Below, one piece after another: positions 1 through 25,530 of a stretch of 64,000 bases of DNA. Source of the DNA: Hemibagrus wyckioides (Eukaryota > Chordata > Actinopteri > Siluriformes > Bagridae). The DNA is taken from positions 5,746,759-5,810,758 of the forward strand of contig NC_080714.1 of assembly GCF_019097595.1 (NCBI RefSeq), read 5' to 3'. The notes under the pieces are model-generated. The model made no database searches and was not told where the DNA came from. It worked only from the letters and a program-made list of their open reading frames with translations. Within the stretch, counting starts at the first letter, position 1; every line of letters begins with the position of its first letter. Made by a program: the position numbers and the translations under genes.

Positions 1-1698
1 GTGTGTGTATATGTGTGTATGAGTGTGTGTGTATGTGTGCATTTGTTTGTGTGTCAGTATGTGTGTGTATGTGTGTGAGTGTGTTTGTATATGAGTATGT
101 GTGTGTGTGTGTATATGTGTGTATGAGTGTGTGTGCATTTGTTTGTGTGTCAGTATGTGTGTGTGTATATGTGTGTATGTGTGTGTGTGTGTGTGCATTT
201 GTTTGTGTGTCAGTATGTGTGTGTGTATATGTGTGTATGAGTGTGTGTGTGTGTGTGTGCATTTGTTTGTGTGTCAGTATGTGTGTGTGTATATGTGTGT
301 ATGAGTGTGTGTGTGTGCATTTGTTTGTGTGTCAGTATGTGTGTGTGTATATGTGTGTATGAGTGTGTGTGTGTGTGTGCATTTGTTTGTGTGTCAGTAT
401 GTGTGTGTGTATATGTGTGTATGAGTGTGTGTGTGTGCATTTGTGTGTGTCAGTATGTGTGTGTGTATATGTGTGTATGAGTGTGTGTGTGTGTGCATTT
501 GTTTGTGTGTCAGTATGTGTGTGTGTATATGTGTGTATGAGTGTGTGTGTGTGTGTGCATTTGTTTGTGTGTCAGTATGAGTGTGTGTGTGTGTGCATTT
601 GTTTGTGTGTCAGTATGTGTGTGTGTATATGTGTGTATGAGTGTGTGTGTGTGTGTGTGTGCATTTGTTTGTGTGTCAGTATGTGTGTGTGTATATGTGT
701 GTATGAGTGTGTGTGTGCATTTGTTTGTGTGTCAGTATGTGTGTGTGTGTATGAGTGTGTGTGTGTGTGTGCATTTGTTTGTGTGTCAGTATGTGTTTGT
801 GTATATGTGTTTATGAGTGTGTGTGTGTGTGTGTGTGCAATTGTTTGTGTCAGTATGTGTGTGTGTATATGTGTGTATGAGTGTGTGTGCGTGTGCATTT
901 GTTTGTGTGTCAGTATGTGTGTGTGTATATGTGTGTATGAGTGTGTGTGTGCATTTGTTTGTGTGTCAGTATGTGTGTGTGTATATGTGTGTATGAGTGT
1001 GTGTGTGTGTGCATTTGTTTGTGTGTCAGTATGTGTGTGTGTATATGTGTGTATGAGTGTGTGTGTGTGTGTGCATTTGTTTGTGTGTCAGTATGTGTGT
1101 GTGTATATGTGTGTATGAGTGTGTGTGTGTGCATTTGATTGTGTGTCAGTATGTGTGTGTGTATATGTGTGTATGAGTGTGTGTGTGTGTGCATTTGTTT
1201 GTGTGTCAGTATGTGTGTGTGTATATGTGTGTATGAGTGTGCATTTGTTTGTGTGTCAGTATGTGTGTGTGTATATGTGTGTATGAGTGTGTGTGTGTGT
1301 GTGTGTGCATTTGTTTGTGTGTCAGTATGTGTGTGTGTATATGTGTGTATGAGTGTGTGTGTGCATTTGTTTGTGTGTCAGTATGTGTGTGTGTATATGT
1401 GTGTATGAGTGTGTGTGTGTGTGCAATTGTTTGTCAGTATGTGTGTGTGTATATGTGTGTATGAGTGTGTGTGTGTGTGCATTTGTTTGTGTGTCGGTAT
1501 GTGTGTGTGTATATGTGTGTATGAGTGTGTGTGTGTGTGCATTTGTTTGTGTGTCAGTATGTGTGTGTGTATATGTGTGTATGAGTGTGTGTGTGTGTGC
1601 ATTTGTTTGTGTGTCAGTATGTGTGTGTGTATATGTGTGTATGAGTGTGTGTGTGTGTGTGCATTTGTTTGTGTGTCAGTATGTGTGTGTGTATGTAT
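1..1698. repeat. TG-rich minisatellite in lgi3 intron 5
   Basis: About 1.7 kb of tandem units of roughly 55-65 bp, continuing past the left edge. Each unit has a variable (GT)n run, GCATTTGTTTGTGTGTCAG, TATGTGTGTGTGTATATGTG, then TGTATGAG. Units differ mainly in GT run length, with a few substitutions such as GCAATTGTTTG near 837 and 1424. Long Cys/Val or Thr/His open frames on both strands are repeat translations and not genes. The lgi3 pre-mRNA reads this array as CA-rich RNA. The array ends about 150 bp from exon 5. Confidence 0.95.
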
Positions 1699-1848
1699 GG
1701 CTTTCATTACTTCATGTCATCATAATTTCAGGTAAACTATGTCACTGGAAGTGGAAGAAGATCTCTTAACTCTCTGCTCATACAATACATTACATTAAGA
1801 GTTTTGAGAAATAAAAATTCTTCAGTAAGATGTTTAGAGTGGACTCAC

Positions 1849-14278
<12,430 letters not shown>

Positions 14279-14504
14279 CTTCTCCAGGTCAAGGATGGAG
14301 CTTCTTCGAGCAAGTGCAGGAAAAGACTGAGGCGGTCTAGAAAAAGTGGGAGAGAGACGAGGAGGAGAGGAATTCTTTTGGAGGAGAGGAAAGAAAGAAA
14401 GAGAGCTGGAGTGAGGCAGAGCCTGACAGTGAGAGAGAGAGAGAGAGAGTGATGCCGTAAGCAAATGACATGCACTCACTGAGATGTAGCGAGAGAGAGA
14501 AAGA

Positions 14505-14660
14505 GTGTGTGTGTGTGTGTGTGTGTGTGTATACGTAGTGAGTGCGTACTCTGCAGCACCACCGGATCTCCCTCTTCTTCCTCTCAGTGGTGCAGTTGTG
14601 TTAGCAGGGACTGCAGGACGCTGTGTGAGCCAGCAATTCTGTACACACACACACACACAC
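14505..14660. other. lgi3 5' region: (GT)n, REST-like half site, (AC)n
   Basis: Upstream of the lgi3 start are GA (14428-14448), GT (14505-14530) and AC (14643-14661) microsatellites. Between them, at 14552-14560, TGCAGCACC resembles the left half of the REST/NRSF element (TTCAGCACC); the right half does not match well. A REST site would fit neuronal expression but this is only a half-site match. Confidence 0.25.
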
Positions 14661-15124
14661 ACTCACGATGACCTACACATTAAATTATTAACAAACATTT
14701 AAGAGCACTTCAGCAGCATGGAGCATATGTGTGAGCTAAAACAGTACAAATTTTATGATCTCATATCCCATAGCCATGACTTACAGTCCAGCTTGAGTCC
14801 AGAGAGAGTTTGGTCATTTCTTCGCCTCAGATCTGTAGCATGATGTGTGAATTCCCGCTCACAGCATTAGTGAGAAGGCAAATCTGCCTCAGATATAGCA
14901 AGCTTTTTAATTTATTATATGTGTATCAGGCTGGGAACATATTTCACATCAAGAATCTTCTATTGTTTTAGAGCTATGTTTTTAAAACAGTGTCTATGGC
15001 ACATATCCAGCGCTGCATTATTTTTATCTTCCATTACATTGTTGGAAACAACAAATGATTAAAGTTATTAGATGTATTATTGAGATCAATTAAAAAGAAA
15101 GTTCTAGCATTTTAAAATCTGGCC

Positions 15125-15740
15125 ACCATTGATCACTGATCACCATTGTTCCAAACAACCAATCACTGATCACCATTGTTCCAAACAACCAATCACTGAT
15201 CACCATTGTTCCAAACAACCAATCAGTGAGCACTATTGCTCCCAAGGTCCAATCACTGATCAAAATAGTTTCCTAATGACCAATCACTGATTACCATTGC
15301 TCTTAACAACTAATCACTGATCACCATTTTCCTAATGTCCAATCACTGATCAACATTGTTCCAAACAACCAATCACTGATCACCATTTTTTTCAAATGAC
15401 CAATCACTAACCACTGTTGTTCCTACTGACCAATCACTTCATCACCATTGTTCCTAATGACCAATCACTGATCACCATTGTTCCTACTGACCAATCACTG
15501 ATCACCATTGTTCCTACTGACCAATCACCTATCACCATTATCCTAACAGCCAATCACTGATCACCATTTTTCTCATAACACAATCACTGATCACCATTGT
15601 TCATACTGACCAATCATCTATCACCAATTTCCTAACAGCCAATCACTCATCACCATTTTTTCCCAAAACACAATCACTGATCACCATTTTCCCTAATGAC
15701 CAATCACTCATCACCATTGTTCCCAATGGTCAAGCACCAA
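15125..15740. repeat. 30-bp minisatellite (CAATCACTGATCACCATTGT family)
   Basis: About 20 tandem units of about 30 bp, each roughly CAATCACTGATCACCATTGT followed by TCCWAAYRAC. The first three copies (15131-15220) are nearly identical; later ones diverge and vary by a few bases in length. It lies in the region upstream of lgi3. Confidence 0.93.
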
Positions 15741-15958
15741 TCAACAACCAATTTGTCCAACCCCTCACACTTTTTTTTGTTCTCTGTTTTAAAGTCTCTG
15801 CTTAAAGATACTTCTTGACAGAAAGTAATTGCATTAATTTAGTTATTAGAACTTTATTCTTTATTCCACATTATTACATTCTATTACATTCAAAATAGTA
15901 TTCCAGTTATATTATAAATAAATATATTATATTATATATGAATATGCAAATTTGATCT

Positions 15959-15968
15959 ATGACGTCAT
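15959..15968. promoter_or_regulatory. CRE-like palindrome
   Basis: ATGACGTCAT is a full cAMP-response-element palindrome (TGACGTCA core), 1.7 kb upstream of the lgi3 start codon. A match this short may be chance. Confidence 0.3.
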
Positions 15969-16701
15969 CTAACGACCAGTCTAGTGTGTTTTAGCTACTT
16001 TCTTCTAATTGGTAATTGTGTACACAACTGCAAAACTCTTTACTGCCTGAGACAGAGACGCAGCATCCGTCAGCTAAAGCTAGTCAAATCCTGGTGGTTC
16101 GTCTTAACCTCTGAAGATCATAGCATCATTTTTTACAGGAGTTCACTTTAAAGCAAATTATTTATGGTGCTTTGTATTTAAGTCAGATTTAAATTTAAGC
16201 AGAGAACCAGGGTTTTAATCAACATCTCTCTAAGGATTTGAACTTTCAACCATCTCTAGCAAAAAACATTAACTGGTGAGTGACCAGTTTATAACACAGA
16301 GCTAATGCTAGTAAACACACCCTATTTCTCACTCAGGTAAAAGTTCAGTTACTCATCTGGTAAACAAAGTCGAGATGTGGGAAAACATTAGCTAAGGCTA
16401 ACTAACAGATTTGTTGCTAAGCTAGCGTGATATCTTATCCCAGACAAACTAGCTAAGTGCTAATAGCGGTCTGTCTTGTCTGAAGACAAAAAGCCTCACA
16501 TCTGTGATTTGTTATGAATTTCATTTCACTGCTTTTGGGGTGGTAAAGGGTTACATTATGTCTTTATATACATATGATTGTAGAGAAATGTAGTGATGAC
16601 TGAAAATATAGTAAAGAGGAAATGTAAATTAAAGTAAAAATGCTGGAAGCTAAACAGAGGACCGACGCCATACTGTTAAAAACGGTGCAGTACACAAACG
16701 A

Positions 16702-16715
16702 CCACCAGGGGGCAG
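16702..16715 (+). promoter_or_regulatory. CTCF-like binding motif
   Basis: CCACCAGGGGGCAG matches the well-known CTCF core consensus (CCASYAGRKGGCRS). It is 2.4 kb upstream of the lgi3 start and 13.5 kb beyond the fgfr1a stop codon, in the intergenic region where an insulator would be expected. Binding is not shown by sequence alone. Confidence 0.5.
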
Positions 16716-16759
16716 TAGAATACAACGGTCATATTAGCTTGGCTGTATATACTGACTCA

Positions 16760-16896
16760 TTTCTTTACACACTCTCTCTCTCTTTCTGACTCACACGCAC
16801 CCCTCACACTGACTCACTCACACACTCACTTTCTCATGTACACCCACACACCCAACCAACCACACACACACACACAGCACTTTCTCTCACTGTGTG

Positions 16897-16931
<35 letters not shown>

Positions 16932-16995
16932 ATAGCACACTGGTATCAGGCACAGCCAGTTCCCTGATGTAAGTCCATGAGTGTCACCAGCTGTC

Positions 16996-17033
<38 letters not shown>

Positions 17034-18110
17034 ACATACACACACATACACACACAGGTATTGAAACAGAACTTTACCATTCTCTCACACATTATGTCCC
17101 AACAATGGATGACGGATGATGTACGTAATGGATGAAGATGCAATATAGACAGTAAATACATTAAGGAAGGAGGAATCGGAGGACAGAGAGACTTTCTATG
17201 AGCCGTACTTGCTCTCTGCAAAGTCAGCACTTTTCCCACAGGCATAGTATTACCAGCTGCGCTCTTGGAGCCGGGCCTCGTGATTCCCAAATCTGCCTTT
17301 CCTCCAACATTTTGGGTGCCAAGGATTTTATGCTCCTTTCTGAAAAATTGGCTGAAGCAATGCCACTGGGTAAAGGGCTGCGTCCTTCCAAAAAGGTACT
17401 CGCTTTAACTATATATCATAAAACGGCTTTTCATCTATCACCTTCTCCATAAATCTATCTAAAGCGGGTGTAGGTCTGTATATTTATCTTGCTTTCTTGT
17501 TCGTCTCCTTTGGCTCCTGTTGATCGCAGGTGTATCCTAAATCACTCTCCTTTCTGACTGCTTTGGAAATCTTCCCATCTTGACTTCCGTTTCGTTCGAC
17601 GTTCTAGGCCTCCGGCTGCTCCACATCACTGCTGTGCTTCGTACATGCTTATTTGCTGAAAAACAGCAAAATATGGATTCCAGTTTCCAGCCCAAAGCCA
17701 CTTCCCGACTCGAATCCGAAGCCAGGCACTCTGAAAGACTTTCTCTGTGTGTCTTTCGCACATCTGTTTGAGTTTTTCTGCCTTTCTCCGGGTTTTGGCC
17801 TTGCTCGCTGCTGAAACAGGAAGCTCGACGTCTCCCTCCTCTCCTCAGGTGCCACGTTAATGGGAAATTCCACACGCAGTGGCGACTGGACCATGTGCTC
17901 GGATGGTGTGAGGGTCATGGAAATGGCACAATACCTGAGTTACCTGAATGTTTCAGAGCAAATATGGCACACAAGGCGCAGGGTGAATGTGTAGTGGTCA
18001 CAAATGTCTTCGCTATAAGCAGACATATTTAAGCAATTTGGAACCTGGGCCTAGCTGGCTCAGTTTCAGGAATATGGGGGGTAAAAAGTGTAGAAATTTA
18101 CTTCTTACAG
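16760..18110. other. Intergenic DNA with AC runs; no gene seen
   Basis: CT and AC microsatellites lie at 16769-16930 and 17003-17056. From 17060 to 18110 the composition is balanced and open frames are short on both strands, with no domain I can recognise. Confidence 0.6.
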
Positions 18111-18118
18111 TACTTCTT

Positions 18119-18892
18119 ACTTCTTATTCTGTCAGCTCCTGAAGGAATTCTGACTAATTCCGTCTGCTCCTGAAGCAATTCTGACCAATTCTGTCTGCTC
18201 CCAAAGGAATTCTGACTAATTCTGTCAGATCATGAAGCAATTCAAACCAGTTGTCTGCTCCCAAAGGAATTCTGACCAATTATGTCTGCATCTGAAGGAA
18301 TTCTTACCAATTATGTCTGCGCCTGAAAAAATTCCTATCAATTCTGTCTGTGAATGAAGGAATTCCGACCAATTCTGTCTGTGAATGAAGGAATTCCAAC
18401 CAATTTTGTCTGCTCCTGAAGGAATTCTGACCAATTCTGTCTGCTCCTGAAGGAATTCTGACCAATTCTGAATGCTCCTGAAGGAATTATGACCAATCCT
18501 GTATGCTCCTGAAGGAATTCTGACCAATCCTGTATGCTCCTGAAGGAATTCCAACCAATTCTGTCTGTGAATGAAGGAATTCTGACCAATTCTGTCTGCT
18601 CCTGAAGGAATTCCAACCAATTCTGTCTGTGAATGAAGGAATTCTGACCAATTCTGTCTGCTCCTGAAGGAATTCCAACCAATTCTGTCTGCTCCTGAAG
18701 GAATTCTGACCAAGTCTGTCTGCTCCTGAAGGAATTCTGACCAAATCTGTAAGCTCCTAAAGGAATTCCAACCGATTCTGTCTGCTCCTGAAGCAATTTC
18801 GACCATTTCTGTCTGTGAATGAAGAAATTCCAACCTATTCTGTTTGCTCCTGAAGGAATTCCGACTAATTCTGTCAGCTCCTGAAGCAATTA
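18119..18892. repeat. 31-bp minisatellite, intergenic
   Basis: About 25 tandem copies. One unit is GGAATTCTGACCAATTCTGT followed by CTGCTCCTGAA, 31 bp (for example 18421-18451). A common variant has GTGAATGAA in place of the CTCCTGAA part. Because 31 is not a multiple of 3, all three minus-strand frames contain similar open repeats (RIPSGADRIG type); these are not genes. Its reverse complement closely resembles the array at about 38720-39125. Confidence 0.95.
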
Positions 18893-19119
18893 TTTTATTT
18901 TATTGTGATATTTTCTAACTTAGTTGATGCCAAAACATACACAAATGAATGAACCAGTTACTGAATCTGAAAGAATGGAGTTGCTAAATAGTTCAAATAT
19001 CATCGCATGAGCACCCAGTACTCTCCCATGTTAATAAACCTGGCCTTTCATTGTCCCAAGAGCTTCATATCTGACCACATGAAAGTAAAAACCATCGACT
19101 CCTGCAGCTCTTTTTGTTG

Positions 19120-19370
19120 TGTCCCATGGGATCCCAGTCTGGATGCATGTCTCTAGAGGGAAGCGTTGCTACCTCAGTGCTCCAGGGTCCGAGTTTCGAT
19201 CCTGAGCTTGGGTTATTGTCTGTGCTGAGTTTCGTTTTGTTCAGTAGCTGTCTGGGCTTTCCTCCAGAAACTCAGAGCTTCTTCTTACCCTCTAAAAATA
19301 TGGTAGATTGGTGACTTTGCACCTAGGTATAAATAATTATATAGACGTCTGAGATGTTCCCAGGATAGAC
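19120..19370 (+). mobile_element. Fragment of an L2-like/SINE-type fish repeat
   Basis: Contains GCGTTGCTACCTCAGTGCTC, CCAGGGTCCGAGTTTCGATC, CTGAGCTTGGGTTA and GGCTTTCCTCCAG, then a degenerate TGCACCTAGGTAT. This order matches a very common fish retroposon 3' region. Related but reversed fragments lie near 22650-22910 and 25960-26160. Recognition is from memory; it has no coding capacity. Confidence 0.55.
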
Positions 19371-20433
19371 TTCGAAGTCTTTCCCTTAATCTCAAGTATG
19401 TATTAAGGATTCTAAGCTGATAGTGTCTATTTTCCTGAATGATAAACCTTTACTGTCTGAATGACGCGAGATTATGGATTAGGTTTAAGTTTAAACAATC
19501 AGCTTGGTCTCACAGTTTCATCTGGTCAATTCAATTTAAGCGAGACCGTAGACACATGGCTGTGATTAAAAAGCCGCAGTCAGACGTCTACTGTCTCACA
19601 TCAGACTCCATGACAAAAGCCGACCATTATCCTCGCTGATGATCCCGCCACATACTTAATCTTATTTAAGCTTATTCATCTTCAGCCTAAATGGCGATCC
19701 GGATTCGTAATATACGTCAGGAATATCGGCATTGCGGTTCTAACCGTTTGGTAAATGAGCTCTGTGAAATAAGCAGACCACTAATGGTATTTGCACAGAA
19801 AGTAGTTTATTAACTCCACACACACTTATTAACTGTGACAGAAATCAGAAGCTCGATTCATCACACCATATACTAACTATGTGTATGTAAATAAACCCGA
19901 AAGAATAAAATAGTGCAATCAAAACGGTGGAATAGATCAGAGAGTCAGTATTGAGGGCTTATAGGGTTTATAGTGTGAGTCCTAACATTATAATGGGAGT
20001 CACCTTGAGGAAAATCACACACTCAAGGTCTGATTTCTATTAGTTTCGGCTGACTTGCTGAGCAAAAACACCGCTTTCGGAAAAGAAAGTGTTTACATGG
20101 CATCTGCTGTGAGTTTGGCTGAACAGCGAGGACAAAATGAAATCTCTAAAACATTTCCTAACCCAGGATTTGCTACCAGAAAAAAAACAAAAAACGTCTT
20201 CGTACAAACTAGGCAATCGCATTTATGATGCTGTACTCACTATTGTTCTCACTATTTGCAGCTTTAAAAGCAAAAGGAAGATGTAGAACATGCCTTGAGC
20301 TAAAAAGCTGTGCATGTAAAGCGAGACTGTGACTTTTTTTTGTAAAGGCTGTCTGTTCACACATAATACTAACTTCGCCCGGGGGCTAATACTATTAAGC
20401 AAGCTGACAGGCCAAGGCTGCTGAGACTCACCT

Positions 20434-20453
20434 GTGTGTGTGTGTGTGTGTGT
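20434..20453. repeat. (GT)n microsatellite
   Basis: About 10 GT dinucleotides flanked on both sides by the 11-bp direct repeat GAGACTCACCT (20423-20433 and 20454-20464). Confidence 0.85.
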
Positions 20454-20968
20454 GAGACTCACCTGTGGAGGGAATCTGATCCAGAAAGAGAAAGGGGCGG
20501 GGCATTGCCGCACTGCCTGTGGGCCACAGGTGCATTGTGGGGGCTGTACACAGGATGTCTGGAAGCAACATGCTCACACTTTTTCATCTATAGGTCCTTT
20601 TTTTGGCATTATGGCGCACACACACACACGCTCCATATAGCTCTAATAAGCACTTTCTACAGTATAAATAATGATTAAATGGTACTTCAGGAAGAAAGAT
20701 CCACTAGGAAAACCTTACATTAAGTTTTACACACCAGACCAGAACCTGTGCTATGTGAATATTCATTTCATTTCATTTACTTCAAATTAATTTGTATATT
20801 AAATTTTTTTTTATTTATTTAAGGAATACAACACATGGGGACACGTGTTACTCATAAAATAATTTTTGGACCATTCAGAAGGCCATTTTTGTCTGATAAA
20901 AAGCTCACCAGAAAGTATTTTGTGTCTCTTGTGCTACAGCCAATAAAAAAAACGCATAAACAAATACA

Positions 20969-21080
20969 CATAATACAATAAATACTTAAAAAAATTATTT
21001 ACATATAGTTTCATATATATAAAATAATAAATAAATAACAAATAAATAAATAATAATTTTTAAGTATTTATTGTATTATG
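20969..21080. repeat. 24-bp perfect inverted repeat with 64-bp spacer
   Basis: The arm CATAATACAATAAATACTTA plus AAAA (20969-20992) is exactly complemented by TTTTTAAGTATTTATTGTAT plus TATG (21057-21080). The spacer is AT-rich. This could form a hairpin or be a small MITE-like element, but I find no clear target-site duplication. Confidence 0.8.
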
Positions 21081-22039
21081 TTTATATGTACCGCATGCAT
21101 AAAAATGCTCTAATTATCAAATGTAGGAAGTTTTACTAATATTATTCATTTTAATCAGCTATTTTTGGGTTAAAGGATTCATAAAGTTTCAAATTTAGCC
21201 AAATTATTCCTTTCAGTTAAAACTGCCCGACTACGCTCGATATCACACTGAATTAATATGAATTTCATTTAAAAAGGAGTTTGTAAAACATAGGGGTTAT
21301 ACAGATACATATCAGATGTTCTGGAAAGTGTTAGGAAGCCGTGTACACGAGCTGCAGGAGCTCAGGAAAAGGACATGTGTTTTCAGGTCTGCTCTCTCGG
21401 TCCTGATCGCTTCACCAGATTCGGTCAACTAAAACGTCAGCACTTTTCAAACAGCGTGTTTGCACCTCGCTCCAAATTCCTCGTCTTTGATTTACAAACC
21501 GGACCTGTTCCCTGTTCACAGCATTACAAAAAGACCGTGAAATGTGTCCAGGCCCGAGCAGAAATCTGTTCTCTCATCTTATCCGTGTCACGGTCTCGGG
21601 TTCGGTTCGTTCCTTTTCTGTCTAATGATTTCTTAAGATTTACGATTTTCTCTCTGGTGAAGGAGAAGTATTAGAATAGAGGGTGTAAAAGGCAGGAAAT
21701 AAACAATGTAGGAGTCTGAGATTGATTGATGGAGGATGACCTTCAGGTGACCTTGCTCTCCGTTCTACCCTGATGATCCAACCCCATGAAAAACCCTGCC
21801 ACACACACACACACAGCCGGTGACCCTGAACAGGTCAGAAACTCTTCGTGTCTGTTTGCGTCAGTCACATAAACGTCGTGGTTCATCCCTTAAAGAAAAA
21901 CCACAAACAACTCCAAACCAATGTGACCCTGTGTTTTTTTTCCCCTCACATGCGATTTCCATTTAGAAACTTTCAAAAACATCTCACTACACGTCACTGA
22001 AATTGCACATTTTGCCCTAAAGTAAACAAAGTGCATCAT

Positions 22040-22270
22040 ATAAACAATATCTGATAATGAAGAGAAAATGAATTGAAATAATGAAATAAACGAATTGTGT
22101 GTAAAAGAAATCAGTGATGAAATAAATGAACCATGTGTAAAAAAAAATATATATATATATATAATCACATGAAATACCACACATAAATAAAATAAAAGTA
22201 AATGATTCATGTAAAAAAAAAATAATTTGTAGAATTAAATTAAAAATAAAAAAAATATTCACTTGAAATT
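22040..22270. repeat. Degenerate AT-rich array (AATAAATGAAYCATGTG motif)
   Basis: Loose repeats of roughly AAATRAATKAAYCATGTGTA, with AT dinucleotides at 22147-22164. The same kind of motif recurs over longer stretches at 24480-25010 and 26320-27415. Confidence 0.6.
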
Positions 22271-22644
22271 AAAACAGTATTGCACTGCAAAAAATGCTAC
22301 TATTTGGATTTAACATACATCAAAAAGAAGATTTCCAGCCTTTAAAATGTATTTATTTATCTAATTTTATTTAAATTCATTTAATTGTATTTTATTTGTA
22401 TTTAATTTTATTTAATTGTATTTTATTTGTATTTAATTCAATTTAATTTTATTAAATTTTATTTACTTATTTCAAGCAGGAAATCATCTTGTTCTACTGC
22501 CAGATAATTTAGTTAATTTTTTTTTGCATTTGTTATTAAAAATAAATAGAATAGTATAGAACAGAAATAAATGGAATTTGCCAATACAATAAAATCATTT
22601 TTAAGCCTGAAATTAGTGGGAAAATATCTAGAAGGATATTTTAA

Positions 22645-22915
22645 TAATCCATCCATTTTTCGTACCACTTATCCTACACAGGGTCACAGGGAATCTGGAC
22701 TCTCAGTTCTCAGAGGACTCGGGGCACAAGGCGGGGGTACCAATCCATCACAGGGCATAAACTCACACTCACACGAGAGACCATTCAGAAATGCCATTCA
22801 GGCTACAACACATATCGTTGGACTGGGGGAGGAAACTGGACACAGGGTACACATGGTAGAGGCAGGAATCATCAAACCCCCAGTCCTGGAGATAAACATG
22901 CTCACCAGTAAGCCA
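22645..22915 (-). mobile_element. Fragment of an L2-like/SINE-type fish repeat
   Basis: Plus-strand landmarks are CCATCCATTTTTCGTACCAC, CGGGGCACAAGGCGGG, CCAATCCATCACAGGGCA, TTGGACTGGGGGAGGAAACT and a degenerate end near 22895. This is the reverse orientation of the family seen at 19120-19370. It is non-coding; recognition is from memory. Confidence 0.6.
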
Positions 22916-23809
22916 TTAATTATAACCTAATAATAGAAAATAATAGGAAATAATGAATATCTAAGCCGCTGTATCTAAAAGCCCTGTGAGTCACATGATT
23001 ATTCACACTTGAAGTTTTATATAAGAAGGATTTCTTGTTAATGTTCAAAATCCTTAAACACGAAGCAGTGACAGAGCAAAACATGACAGAGCTTCCTCCC
23101 TCGGTGAAAACATTTCAGCTCGCGGTCACATCGATGTCCATTTCATAAAGAGCAGCGATCCTGAAAAGCCCTAACGCGACAACGTAAACACGGCGGTTGG
23201 AAAGTACTTGCGCCACAACCATTTTCCTCTACAGCATATAATGAGCTGCAACCACTAACTGGAACTTTATTCCAAACAAAGAAATGACACGTTTCCTAAA
23301 ATGGCTGAGCTTGGGAGAAACAAAAGCACCAAAATAAATGCTGGGGGTTTTTATTTTGCAGCGTTTCGAGGTATTTGTTGCAGGGGATTTGTTGAAACAT
23401 TTCAGTTGAACCACAGTGTTGTGCAAGATGAGATTTTTGTGACTTTAAGAAAACTGAATTCTACAGCATTTAGAGCTTTCTGAAAGTCCAACAGTTACAC
23501 CTGAGTGATTGGGTCATTACTTAAAGGTTCATTAGACTTTAACTAGTGACACAGACACGAAACGGACAAAGACACACAGGTTTACTCCTTGAAGTAGAAA
23601 ATAAGAATAAGAATAATTCTTTGTCCAGTCGTCTTTAAACATTCCGTTTCTGTTATTGACTTCTTCTTCTTCTTCAAATAAAACACGTTGTCAGGTCACT
23701 AATCAAATCAGACAAAGAAACTGAAGAGATTCATTTGATTTTATCTGCTGAAGTACTTTGCTTGGACTACACACAGACCTAGATCTGATCTAATTCTATT
23801 GACATTACA

Positions 23810-24352
<543 letters not shown>

Positions 24353-24479
24353 ATAAAAATACATGTTTTTTTTCCACATGTGATTATGTGAGTAACATGC
24401 AAAAACATGTGAGAGTGTTTTTCATCATGTTAAAGCCCTGAAATTGCACGTGATTAATGTGATAAATAAAGACACGGAG

Positions 24480-25010
24480 TCGTACACGAGAATGTGATTG
24501 AACTAGAGGAAAAAAAATCGATCGTGTGTGGAAAAAAAAAAAAAAACACAAGTGGAAAAATGACTCATAGATGACAAAAGATTAGAGAAAAAGAAAGAAA
24601 TGAATCATGTAAAATAAAATCTCATCTTTAAATAAGTGAATCAAGCACAAAGTATAAATTAATCATGAGGGAAAATGGCATGAAAAAATAAAAATAAACT
24701 GTGTACAAGTCATATAAAAATAATGAAATGTGTGGGGGAAAAAATCATAAATGAATCAAAAAGAATTGTTAAAGTAATGTTTATAAAGAATAAGAGTAAT
24801 AAAGAATTGTTTCATGTGGAAATAAATTAATAAATTAATCTGGGAGACAAAAAAATTGCATGTAAGATTAAATAGATTCTGTGTAAAAAAAAAAAACAAA
24901 TAATCATATGAAGAAAAAAAAAAAACTAATAATGTGGGAGAAAGAAAATACATGTGAAATGAAATAAAGCCTTTGTTTAAAAACAAAAAAACTAAAATGT
25001 TTTCCATCCT
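24480..25010. repeat. Degenerate AT-rich array with ATCATGTG motifs
   Basis: Loose repetition of AATGAATCATGTRRAAATAA-type units, with A-rich interruptions. No coding potential. See the longer relative at 26320-27415. Confidence 0.55.
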
Positions 25011-25245
25011 TCAAAAATTCACATGATTTTCCTGAAGGAAAAAAGCTTCTAAAGGCCAAATTGAAGCGACATGTTCACTTTATCTTCAAAGCGGCTTTCT
25101 AAAGACTGGAGATATCCAAGAATAACCACACAAACACAGACACCATGAGGCCTTGAAGACCATCTCTTATAGCAAGACAGATAACAGATACTCCTCTGCT
25201 TATTTCAAAGTTTTTCCCAACCGCTTAGTCTGATGGGGAAAGTCT

Positions 25246-25530
25246 GTGTGTGTGTGTATGTGTGTGTGTGTGTGTGTTGCTGTTACAGTTTATACTCGTC
25301 CTGCCAATGATAATGACAATGCTCTTTCCAGTTATCCTGAAGGAAGGAGTTGCATTCTTGTGCCAGGAGTTATCTCAAAACACACACACAAACATACGCA
25401 CATGCACACACACACACACAACAATGCATGCAGATGTGAGACTAACTCTGACAGGCAGTGTGTGTCTTTGAGGTGAAGGGCAAATGTTCTGGCAGCTACA
25501 GCTGGATGAGTGATGGAGAACGCACAGAGT

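Noticed and set aside
3..1769. Cys/Val and Thr/His open frames on both strands
   Set aside because: Translations of the TG-rich minisatellite inside lgi3 intron 5.
14279..14662. In-frame N-terminal extension of the LGI protein
   Set aside because: The extension is low-complexity Ser/Leu/Thr/His from GA and GT repeats and would bury the signal peptide; the Met at 14278 is more likely.
18225..18889. Three minus-strand frames with repeated IPSGADRIG-like segments that look like a repeat protein
   Set aside because: The 31-bp period shifts frame each copy, so the same peptide recurs in all three frames. This is a minisatellite, not a protein.
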